A stretch of DNA of 15,290 nt, taken from NCBI GenBank assembly GCA_003520545.1, contig DOUP01000139.1, positions 1-15,290 of the forward strand, given 5' to 3'. Below are positions 1 to 7,130 of this stretch, piece by piece. The stretch's first letter is position 1, and every line of letters begins with the position of its first letter. Under the pieces are notes generated by a model, which was not told the DNA's origin, ran no database searches, and saw only the letters and a program-made list of their open reading frames with translations. The position numbers were made by a program, and so were the translations under genes. The DNA is from Maritimibacter sp. GTDB taxonomy: Bacteria; Pseudomonadota; Alphaproteobacteria; Rhodobacterales; Rhodobacteraceae.

Positions 1-172
1 GTTTTATGACCGGGTCACCGATCTGACCCAGTTCGGCATCGAGAAGAACGCCGATCAGGTCGGCCTCGCTGCCGCTGGCGTCGTGGGCGCCGGTGTGGCA
101 GCCCATGCAGCCGTCTCCGCGCTCAAGGCCGCGCAGAACAAAGCTCAATCCAGGAAAGAAGAGGAAGTCTGA
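1..172 (+). CDS. hupS: Uptake [NiFe] hydrogenase small subunit, C-terminal end (partial)
   Basis: Only the last 56 codons are present; base 1 is the third base of a codon cut by the window edge and the TGA is at 170-172. The fragment begins Phe-Tyr-Asp-Arg and continues with QFGIEKNADQVG, typical of the region behind the iron-sulfur domain of membrane-bound HupS proteins. A glycine/alanine-rich hydrophobic stretch follows (about residues 23-43 of the fragment), then a charged tail ending in KEEEV. In this family the hydrophobic helix anchors the periplasmic HupSL dimer to the membrane next to HupC. The iron-sulfur ligands and the Tat signal lie upstream, so the cluster type and oxygen tolerance cannot be judged here. 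HupL starts 2 bp after the stop, which supports translational coupling. Confidence 0.93.
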   Translation, partial: FYDRVTDLTQFGIEKNADQVGLAAAGVVGAGVAAHAAVSALKAAQNKAQSRKEEEV

Positions 173-174
173 TC

Positions 175-1965
<1,791 letters not shown>

Positions 1966-1978
1966 GGGAGGACGAACC

Positions 1979-2167
1979 ATGAAGAAGTTGATCACCCTCA
2001 TGGTTGCCGGGATGCCGGCAACCGCCCTCGCCCACCCCGGCCACCCGGAGCTTTCGGGTGCCATGGGCCATGACGCGTCGCATATCCTGATCGGCGGCGC
2101 TCTCGCCACTGCGTTGGTGCTGGCGGCAACGGCGGTGCGCCGGGCTCTCAAAGACCGGAAGGACTGA
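1979..2167 (+). CDS. Small periplasmic/membrane protein with AHPGH motif inside the hydrogenase operon
   Basis: Predicted protein of 62 residues with a strong ribosome site (GGGAGG, 8 bp before ATG), 13 bp after hupL and only 3 bp before hupC, so it is co-transcribed and probably translated. Residues 1-18 look like a signal peptide ending Ala-Leu-Ala. The mature end would start HPGHPELSG and carries His19, His22, His31 and His35. One transmembrane helix follows at about 35-53, and the tail RRALKDRKD is basic, so the histidine-rich part should face the periplasm. I do not recognise it as a standard hup gene. It resembles short 'signal peptide, AHPGH, single helix' proteins of Rhodobacterales (DUF6732-like, from memory) and the first residues of HupE/UreJ nickel permeases, but lacks the rest of HupE. 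A role in nickel binding or as an accessory of the HupSLC complex is speculation. Confidence 0.8.
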   Translation: MKKLITLMVAGMPATALAHPGHPELSGAMGHDASHILIGGALATALVLAATAVRRALKDRKD

Positions 2168-2170
2168 GCC

Positions 2171-2947
2171 ATGGCCGAGGATACCATTCATGTCCCGAAC
2201 CCGGACGCGACCCCCCTGCGCAGTGCTCAACTGACCGGAGACGCGACCGAGGCGGATATCGAAAGCATCCGCAAACGCACCAGTGTCTATGTCTACGAGG
2301 CACCTGTGCGCCTGTGGCACTGGATCAATGCGCTCGCTATCATGGTTCTGATCGTGACCGGCTACCTGATCGGATCGCCGCCGCCCTCGATGCAGATCGG
2401 CGAAGCGACGCACCAGTTCGTCTTCGGCTACATCCGGTTCGCGCATTTCGCGGCCGCGATGATCATGACGGTGGGCTTCTTTGGGCGCATCTACTGGGCC
2501 TTCGTGGGCAACCATCACGCCCGCCAGTTGTTCTATGTGCCGGTGTGGCGCAAAGCCTGGTGGCGCGAGATGTTTCACGAGCTGAAGTGGTATGCCTTCA
2601 TTGAGCGGACACCGAAGAAATACGTGGGCCACAACCCGCTCGCACAGCTTGCGATGTTCTTCTTCATGACCGTCGGGATCACCTTCATGATCGTGACCGG
2701 CTGGGCGCTCTATGCCGAAGGCGCGGGACAGGGCAGCTTTGCGGACACCGTCGCAGGGTGGGTGCTGGGTCTCGTGGGGAACTCCATGATCCTGCACACG
2801 TTTCACCACATCGGGATGTATTTCATCCTGATCTTCATGATCATCCACATCTACGCCGCGATCCGCGAGGACATCATGTCCCGTCAGTCGATGGTGTCGA
2901 CGATGATCTCAGGCCACAGGACGTTCAAGGACGACCGAACCGATTGA
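2171..2947 (+). CDS. hupC: Hydrogenase b-type cytochrome subunit
   Basis: Integral membrane dihaem cytochrome b of 258 residues that takes electrons from HupS and passes them to quinone. Four hydrophobic helices are visible at about 52-68, 89-110, 158-182 and 207-230. Candidate haem ligands are His50, His92, His212 and His226; the spacings 42 and 14 match the ligand pattern I recall for the Wolinella HydC subunit. The start of the family domain reads YVYEAPVRLWHW, and the C-terminal part IREDIMSRQSMVSTMISG is typical. The first 38 residues are a soluble, polar N-terminal stretch. The gene starts 3 bp after the small AHPGH gene and is followed by an intrinsic terminator, so it is the last gene of the structural operon. 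In the R. capsulatus arrangement hupD would follow directly; here it is about 2 kb away. Confidence 0.96.
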   Translation: MAEDTIHVPNPDATPLRSAQLTGDATEADIESIRKRTSVYVYEAPVRLWHWINALAIMVLIVTGYLIGSPPPSMQIGEATHQFVFGYIRFAHFAAAMIMTVGFFGRIYWAFVGNHHARQLFYVPVWRKAWWREMFHELKWYAFIERTPKKYVGHNPLAQLAMFFFMTVGITFMIVTGWALYAEGAGQGSFADTVAGWVLGLVGNSMILHTFHHIGMYFILIFMIIHIYAAIREDIMSRQSMVSTMISGHRTFKDDRTD

Positions 2948-2971
2948 CCTGTGGTCGCCTGTGCGAGTTTG

Positions 2972-2997
2972 GGGCGAGTCGCAAGGCTCGCCCTTTT
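2972..2997 (+). terminator. Intrinsic terminator of the hupSL-hupC operon
   Basis: GGGCGAG (2972-2978) and CTCGCCC (2987-2993) form a perfect 7-bp GC-rich stem with an 8-base loop, directly followed by TTTT (2994-2997). It sits 25 bp after the hupC stop, on the right strand to end the structural operon before the convergent genes. Confidence 0.85.
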
Positions 2998-3012
2998 CCG
3001 TTCCGGCAAAGC

Positions 3013-3029
3013 AAACCCCGCCGCGCGGG
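3013..3029 (-). terminator. Weak terminator candidate for the leftward hydrolase gene
   Basis: Read on the minus strand, CCCGC and GCGGG pair around a 3-base loop (3029-3017) and are followed by G, TTT and then GCTTT. It lies about 20 bp past the hydrolase stop. The stem is only 5 bp and the T run is short and interrupted, so this is tentative. The rightward terminator at 2972-2997 may also limit read-through from this side. Confidence 0.35.
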
Positions 3030-3050
3030 ACGGTGAGAGCAGGAAAACCG

Positions 3051-3806
3051 TCAGGCCGCCGGGCAGGACATGTGCGGCCACCAGACCATGGGATCGCGAA
3101 AATCGATCCCGTCGCGCGGGGTGAGCGTGGTGGTCACGATCTCTCCCCCTTCCCCAACGGACAGATCGAGGATACGCGATTTGAAGGCGTCGATGGCGCC
3201 GGAGCGTCCATCACGCGCGGTCTTGAGGAAATGGATGCGCTGCCCGACGTAATCGGCCGCGAAGCGTTGAGGCTCCAGGGCATTGCGCAGGAGTGCGGCG
3301 CGCGCGTCCGGCGCGCCGGTGATGTCGTCGAACCCATCGAGCGGCGCGCTCCAGTCTGGTGAGCCACCGACACAGGTCACGAGATCAACGTCCGACACCA
3401 TCCGCGCCGCGCCAAGCGCCGCGTCCGCGCCGAGCCCCATGCCCGAAAGGGACAGAGGCCGCGCGCCGAAGCGGCTGCGCGCCCATGTAGACACGGTCGG
3501 AATGTCGAGAATGGCGTTGCCAAGAAGCGTCCAGAGCACCCGAGCGTAATCCTCCCGCACGTCCAACCCAAGGCTTTCGCTTTCCCGCCGTGCCCCGTGG
3601 CCCGGCAGATCCAGCGAGATGGCGACGTGACCTTCGTCATCCGCCAAACGATCGAGCAGCTTGACGCTGTCTTCCTTGCGGCGACCGAGATCGGCGATAT
3701 GGATGGCGATGCCTGTGGGCGTGTCCGACGGTTGCCGCCAGATCAGCGGAATATCGTCGAGGTGGGCCTCGTGATAAGGTCTCAGAAAATGGATGCTCGC
3801 GCTCAT
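3051..3806 (-). CDS. Alpha/beta-hydrolase-fold protein lacking the usual nucleophile
   Basis: Predicted cytoplasmic protein of 251 residues. I chose the ATG at 3806 because AAAAGGA lies 7 bases ahead of it; an in-frame ATG at 3842 would add 12 residues but has no clear ribosome site. The strand-turn DLPGHG motif (66-71) and the nucleophile-elbow region SLSGMGLGADAAL (119-131) mark the alpha/beta-hydrolase fold. In active members the elbow reads G-x-Ser/Cys/Asp-x-G; here it is G-Met-Gly-Leu-G, with Gly124 at the nucleophile position. The protein may therefore be non-catalytic, or use a residue I cannot identify. His246 near the end (WWPHMSCPAA) could be a remnant of the catalytic histidine. 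It is convergent with hupC and in tandem with the SH3 gene. No hydrogenase function is known for it; it looks like an insertion into the hup cluster. Substrate unknown. Confidence 0.78.
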   Translation of the reverse strand: MSASIHFLRPYHEAHLDDIPLIWRQPSDTPTGIAIHIADLGRRKEDSVKLLDRLADDEGHVAISLDLPGHGARRESESLGLDVREDYARVLWTLLGNAILDIPTVSTWARSRFGARPLSLSGMGLGADAALGAARMVSDVDLVTCVGGSPDWSAPLDGFDDITGAPDARAALLRNALEPQRFAADYVGQRIHFLKTARDGRSGAIDAFKSRILDLSVGEGGEIVTTTLTPRDGIDFRDPMVWWPHMSCPAA

Positions 3807-3865
3807 GACGTGTTCCTTTTCTTTCGGCAGCAACGACGTCATGGCTCATTTGGCTCCACAAACAG

Positions 3866-3894
3866 TTAAGACCACACTATCTTGTGGGTGCCAA
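3866..3894 (-). promoter_or_regulatory. Possible housekeeping promoter of the hydrolase gene
   Basis: On the minus strand TTGGCA (3894-3889) and TCTTAA (3871-3866) are separated by exactly 17 bases and stand about 60 bases before the chosen start. The -35 element fits TTGACA in 5 of 6 positions, but the -10 element only in 3 of 6. The -35 overlaps the T run of the upstream terminator. Weak support; this is inference only. Confidence 0.25.
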
Positions 3895-3925
3895 AAAGCC
3901 CGCCCACGGACTTTCGTGGACGGGC
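3893..3925 (-). terminator. Strong intrinsic terminator of the SH3-domain gene
   Basis: On the minus strand GCCCGTCCACG (3925-3915) pairs with CGTGGGCGGGC (3908-3898) over 11 bp with one G-U pair and a 6-base loop, followed at once by TTTTT (3897-3893). It lies 33 bp past the SH3 gene stop and separates that gene from the hydrolase gene, so the two leftward genes are probably separate transcription units. Confidence 0.9.
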
Positions 3926-3958
3926 CGGTTGGATTTTCTTCCAGACCTTGTGGGTCGG

Positions 3959-4594
3959 TTACCGCACGACAGTGACGATTTCACGCGTGCTGTCGTCAAC
4001 CACGACCGTATCGCCGTTCACGTTGAGATAGACGTATTGGTCGGACATCGGCACGTCGTAGACCTCCACGTCCTGCGGGATCGCCACGCCTGGAACCGGC
4101 TCACCCGTGAGGATCACCGGCTCGACCGGGTTTTGCTCGACATAGACAACCACGTCTTCGTCCACGGCCTCGCCAGCGGCGGTCGCACTGGCGACACCGC
4201 CCACGACAGCGCCCACCGGGCCGCCGACAAGCGCGCCGATGGCAGCACCGGCACCGGTGCCGAGGATCGCGGCTTCGTCGCCCGGATCTTCATATTCAAC
4301 CTCGGTCACGGTCACTTCGGACACGGGCTGTTCATCAACGGTCAGGTAAGGCGAATAGACCCAGCCGGTCTCGCCTTCGGCGGTAACCTCGCACCAGCCG
4401 TCGGACGGGATGCACCCGTTCAGGTCGACTTCGGTTTCTGCGGTCAGCGTGTCCATGATGACATACTGCGGACCGGGGCCCATGCGCATGTTCAGGTCGG
4501 TGGTCACGGTCGCCGTGCCGCTCTGAGCGAAAGCGGCGCCAGCGGTCAGGCTGAGGGCTGCGGCGGTGCCGAGCAGAGTAATCTTCTTGGTCAT
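3959..4594 (-). CDS. Secreted SH3-domain protein with glycine-zipper segment and DUF1236-like tail
   Basis: Predicted envelope protein of 211 residues. Residues 1-23 form a signal peptide (MTKK start, hydrophobic core, Ala-Phe-Ala before Gln24). Residues 25-85 fit a bacterial SH3 domain: NMRMGPGPQYVIMDTL, then Cys61 and Cys68, which could form a disulfide, and GWVYSPYL. A glycine/alanine-rich segment at 110-141 (GTGAGAAIGALVGGPVGAVV) looks like a glycine zipper that may insert into or associate with a membrane. The acidic part after it ends in YVYLNVNGDTVVV and REIVTVVR, like the C-terminal repeat of DUF1236 proteins. GGAGG stands 8 bases before the ATG. Such proteins are common in alphaproteobacterial envelopes and of unknown function; no link to hydrogenase is known. 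Its own promoter candidate and terminator suggest a single-gene unit. Confidence 0.85.
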   Translation of the reverse strand: MTKKITLLGTAAALSLTAGAAFAQSGTATVTTDLNMRMGPGPQYVIMDTLTAETEVDLNGCIPSDGWCEVTAEGETGWVYSPYLTVDEQPVSEVTVTEVEYEDPGDEAAILGTGAGAAIGALVGGPVGAVVGGVASATAAGEAVDEDVVVYVEQNPVEPVILTGEPVPGVAIPQDVEVYDVPMSDQYVYLNVNGDTVVVDDSTREIVTVVR

Positions 4595-4926
4595 GGTGTT
4601 TCCTCCATTTGTTTACCTGCAAGCCAGTGGCTCGCTGTGATGGTAGGGAAACGACCACTCCTGCCCGACGTTCCGAGAATCTCGAACCTCGGCGGGGACT
4701 TGCTGATCTGGCAAGCCGCTTTCCAATGCAAACCTTTTCTGAAAGTGTATTTTCCAGCTCCACCTGCGTCGTGGTGGACACAGTGCGGCTTTTTTCGTTC
4801 AATCTCTGGAACTTAATGAATTTGGGCGGTGCGCTGACAAAATGCCTCACCACCCCGGTGGACGCATTACGTTCACCATGACACCCCGCCGGTAAGTGAC
4901 GTTCCGGCAAGAGGAGGGAGGCGTTC
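4595..4926. promoter_or_regulatory. 332-bp intergenic region between the divergent SH3 gene and hupD
   Basis: No convincing gene lies here. The left part holds the EcfG-type candidate for the leftward gene. Because hupC ends in a terminator and two opposite-strand genes intervene, a promoter for the large hupD-hypE operon is expected in the right part, but I find no good -35/-10 or -24/-12 pair. Features seen are an AT-richer stretch at 4719-4758, a T run at 4790-4795, an inverted repeat CTTGC-N7-GCAAG (4699-4715), a GTTC-N8-GAAC repeat (4797-4812), and a small GCCGG/CCGGC stem (4888-4892 and 4904-4908) just before the hupD ribosome site GGAGGGAGG (4912-4920). None can be assigned to a known regulator. 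Confidence 0.5.
4649..4674 (-). promoter_or_regulatory. EcfG-type (general stress) promoter candidate for the SH3 gene
   Basis: On the minus strand GGAAC (4674-4670) is followed after exactly 16 bases by CGTTT (4653-4649). This fits the GGAAC-N16-CGTT consensus known for the alphaproteobacterial general stress sigma factor (EcfG/SigT). Transcription would start near 4642, about 48 bases before the ATG at 4594. The match and position are seen in the sequence; use by EcfG is inferred, and whether this organism has EcfG is unknown. Confidence 0.55.
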
Positions 4927-5541
4927 ATGGCACCACGTGTGCTCATTCTCGGTATTGGTAATGTGCTCTGGGCCGACGAGGGTTTTGGCGTGCGCTGTGT
5001 GGAACGGCTCGCCAGTCGGTTCGCTTTCGACGACAAAGTGAAAATCATGGATGGCGGGACGCAGGGGCTCTACCTCCTGCCGTTCCTCGAAGAGGCCGAC
5101 ATCTTGCTGGTGTTCGACGCGGTCGATTACGGGATGGCACCCGGCGACATGAAAGTGGTCGAAGGCGACGAGGTTCCGTCCTTCATGGGCGCGAAAAAGA
5201 TGTCGCTGCACCAGACGGGATTTCAGGACGTCATCGCGACCTCGGAACTCATGGGCTACCGCCCCGAAACCCTGATCCTCATCGGTTGCCAGCCCGAGGA
5301 GTTGGAAGATTATGGTGGTGGATTGCGCGAGGTGGTCGCCGCCCAGATAGACCCGGCCATCGACGTGGCCTTGGCCAAACTCGCGGCCCTCGGGATCGAC
5401 GCGAAGGACGGTCAGCACGCGACCGACGACCTCGCGGACCCGTCCATTACGCGTGACGCCTACGAAGGCGGCCGCCCGTCCGAATGCCAGGCGCATCGCA
5501 AAGGCGACATCCGGTTCTACCCGAAAACGGAGACCGCGTAA
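4927..5541 (+). CDS. hupD: Hydrogenase maturation endopeptidase
   Basis: Protease of 204 residues (peptidase family M52) that removes the C-terminal peptide of HupL once nickel is in place. It starts with the typical RVLILGIGNVLWADEGFG. By alignment with E. coli HybD, the nickel-sensing ligands are Glu18, Asp64 (FDAVDYG) and His95 (SLHQTG). The segment LILIGCQPEELEDYGGGL is also conserved. The very strong ribosome site GGAGGGAGG stands just before the ATG, as expected for the first gene of a transcript. It overlaps hupF by one base (TAATG). The C-terminal part after about residue 170 is polar and variable. Expected substrate: the HupL precursor encoded upstream, cleaved after His581. Confidence 0.95.
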   Translation: MAPRVLILGIGNVLWADEGFGVRCVERLASRFAFDDKVKIMDGGTQGLYLLPFLEEADILLVFDAVDYGMAPGDMKVVEGDEVPSFMGAKKMSLHQTGFQDVIATSELMGYRPETLILIGCQPEELEDYGGGLREVVAAQIDPAIDVALAKLAALGIDAKDGQHATDDLADPSITRDAYEGGRPSECQAHRKGDIRFYPKTETA

Positions 5542-5861
5542 TGTGTGTCGGCGTGCCGATGCAGGTGATCCGGCGCCGGGAGCTCTCGGCGCTCTGCTCG
5601 GACGGGGTCACGACGGAGACCATCGACCTCGCGCTTGTCGGTGAGGTGGACGAGGGGACGTGGCTCCTCACCTTCCTCGGTTCGGCCCGCGAGGTGATCT
5701 CCGAGGACGAAGCCAGGAAAATCGCCGCCGCGCTGGACGGGTTGCGCTCGCTCATGAGCGGGGGCGACCTGGGCGATGCCTTTGCCGATCTGGAAGAAAC
5801 CGGGCCGCGTTTGCCGCCGCACCTGGCCGCTGCCCTTGAGACAGGAAAGACAACCGCATGA
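5541..5861 (+). CDS. hupF: HypC-family chaperone HupF
   Basis: Chaperone of 106 residues. I place the start at 5541, not at an in-frame ATG 57 bases upstream, because HypC/HupF proteins must begin with Met-Cys: here MCVGVPMQV, with Cys2 as the iron-binding residue exposed after Met removal. The ATG overlaps the hupD stop as TAATG. The C-terminal part, with DLGDAFADLEETGPRLPPHL, is the extension that sets HupF apart from HypC. In the family, HupF binds the HupL precursor and is thought to protect it during maturation at higher oxygen. The window carries both hupF and a separate hypC, the usual pairing in uptake-hydrogenase clusters of this type. It overlaps hupG by 4 bases (ATGA). Confidence 0.93.
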   Translation: MCVGVPMQVIRRRELSALCSDGVTTETIDLALVGEVDEGTWLLTFLGSAREVISEDEARKIAAALDGLRSLMSGGDLGDAFADLEETGPRLPPHLAAALETGKTTA

Positions 5862-6286
5862 GCTTGCTGGCCACACCCCCCGTGTCCAACGGCCCCTGCG
5901 GCCATCCGCTTCTCGACCGGCTGGTCGAGGATCAGGGCTACCCGCATCTGCAAACGCCCGCCGAGACCGAGGCGTGGATCTCGCGCGAAGGCGCGCATGT
6001 CGTCTTTCTTCCGGGCGACATGGCCAAGAACCTCGAAGCGCCGGATGTCGCGGTGGTCTTGCCGGAACTGCGCATGGCGTTCCAAGGGCAATTCGATTGC
6101 GCCGTGGCGCAGGGCGATGCGGACAAATGGGTTCGCGACACCATCGAAATGCACAAGACCCCGAACCTCGCGTTTTTCCGCGAGGGGCGGCTTCTGTCCT
6201 GTCTGCCCAAGGTGCGCGATTGGTCGGACTACATGGCCCGCATCCCGCAAATCCTGGCGCTTGCCACCCCGACCCCCGACGCCTGA
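5858..6286 (+). CDS. hupG: Hydrogenase expression/maturation protein HupG (HyaE-like)
   Basis: Small soluble protein of 142 residues of the HupG/HyaE family, which has a thioredoxin fold but no redox CxxC. Indeed only isolated cysteines are seen (Cys14 and two later ones), with no CxxC motif. Conserved stretches are VVFLPGDMAKNLEAPDVAVV, followed by PELRMAFQGQFDCAV, and PNLAFFREGRLLSCLPKVRD. The family is thought to act on the small-subunit (HupS) precursor, interacting with it before export by the Tat system. It overlaps hupF by 4 bases and ends 10 bp before hupH. Identity rests on the family pattern and the position between hupF and hupH. Confidence 0.9.
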   Translation: MSLLATPPVSNGPCGHPLLDRLVEDQGYPHLQTPAETEAWISREGAHVVFLPGDMAKNLEAPDVAVVLPELRMAFQGQFDCAVAQGDADKWVRDTIEMHKTPNLAFFREGRLLSCLPKVRDWSDYMARIPQILALATPTPDA

Positions 6287-6296
6287 GGAGGACCCC

Positions 6297-7130
6297 ATGT
6301 CTGATTTCGTATTGCCCCCGATCGGCTTCGGCCCCGGTTCCCAGCCGATGAGCGAAGACGATCAGCTTGAATACATGCAACTGCCGCAGGACATGCGGAC
6401 CTTCACGCCCTCGACACCCGAGGTGGACGACGCCACCCGCGTCGCCCCCGCGATGGCCATGCTGGCCGAGATCGCCGCGGCCTGTGCCCGCGTTGGGCAA
6501 GGGATGGCCGCCGAGAGCTTTGACCTGACCACGCTGGACAAGGACAACCGCGCCTTCATGGCAGAAACCATGGGCGAAGGCGAAGTGGCGATGAAGGTGC
6601 AGGGCACCCCGGCGCTCAGCATTCAGGAAAGCTGGTTCGCCGGGGTCTGGATGGTCACGGGCCACGGTGTCGACCGGATCGACGTGGGCCACGTACCGCC
6701 CATTGCTCTGGAGCGGGCCCACCGCCCCCACCGTGCTGGCGTTGGGGCGGGGATCGCGCTGATTCCCGGGCTGGCCAACGGCCCCGCGCTGATCACCGAA
6801 CTGTTCGAAAAAACCGCCACATGGCGACCGGGTGATACGCCGCATGTGGTCAACCTCACTCTCCTGCCCCATACCGAGGCCGACCTGGCCTGGCTCTCGG
6901 ATGCCTTCGGCGAAGGGGCAACCACCATCCTGTCGCGCGGCTATGGAAACTGCCGCATCACCGCGCAGGCAACCCCGCACCTGTGGCGCGTGCAATTCTT
7001 CAACTCGACCGAACAACTGATCCTCGACACCTTCGAAGTGACGGACGTGCCGGAGGTGGCGCTGGCGGCCGATGTGGACCTGGAGGATAGCGCCGAACGC
7101 ATCACGGAAGTGATCGAGGCAATTCAATGA
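6297..7130 (+). CDS. hupH: Hydrogenase expression/maturation protein HupH (HyaF-like)
   Basis: Protein of 277 residues of the HupH/HyaF family. The start at 6297 has GAGGAGG 5 bases ahead and begins MSDFVLPPIGFGPGSQP; the open frame extends 100 codons further upstream inside hupG, but this is read-through of the frame. Conserved stretches include LPQDMRTF, ESWFAGVW, ILSRGYGNCRI and the segment WRVQFFNS. The family has an established role in expression of active uptake hydrogenase and, as I recall, in the maturation of the small subunit; its biochemical activity is not settled. It lies 10 bp after hupG and overlaps hupJ by 4 bases (ATGA). Confidence 0.92.
   Translation: MSDFVLPPIGFGPGSQPMSEDDQLEYMQLPQDMRTFTPSTPEVDDATRVAPAMAMLAEIAAACARVGQGMAAESFDLTTLDKDNRAFMAETMGEGEVAMKVQGTPALSIQESWFAGVWMVTGHGVDRIDVGHVPPIALERAHRPHRAGVGAGIALIPGLANGPALITELFEKTATWRPGDTPHVVNLTLLPHTEADLAWLSDAFGEGATTILSRGYGNCRITAQATPHLWRVQFFNSTEQLILDTFEVTDVPEVALAADVDLEDSAERITEVIEAIQ

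Noticed and set aside
3807..3842. Upstream ATG adding 12 residues to the alpha/beta-hydrolase-fold protein.
   Set aside because: No ribosome site precedes it, while AAAAGGA is well placed before the ATG at 3806; it is not fully excluded.
4709..4726. Sigma-54-like element TGGCAAG...TTCC before hupD.
   Set aside because: The invariant GC of the -12 element is missing at the correct distance from GG, so it does not meet the consensus.
4761..4796. Possible rightward terminator: CCACC/GGTGG stem and T run at 4790-4795.
   Set aside because: The stem is separated from the T run by about 14 bases and no rightward gene ends nearby.
4797..4812. GTTC-N8-GAAC as a LexA (SOS) box.
   Set aside because: The alphaproteobacterial LexA box is a direct repeat GTTC-N7-GTTC; this is an inverted repeat with another spacing, and no SOS gene is adjacent.
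4834..4862. CTGACA as a -35 element for hupD.
   Set aside because: At a 17-base spacing the sequence is GGTGGA, which is not a -10 element.
4609..4881. 90-codon plus-strand frame in the intergenic region before hupD.
   Set aside because: It has no ribosome site and no recognisable domain, and it begins within the leader of the divergent SH3 gene.
5484..5540. Upstream in-frame ATG that would lengthen HupF by 19 residues.
   Set aside because: HypC/HupF proteins need Met-Cys at the N-terminus; the ATG at 5541 gives MCVGVP and overlaps the hupD stop in the operon's usual style.
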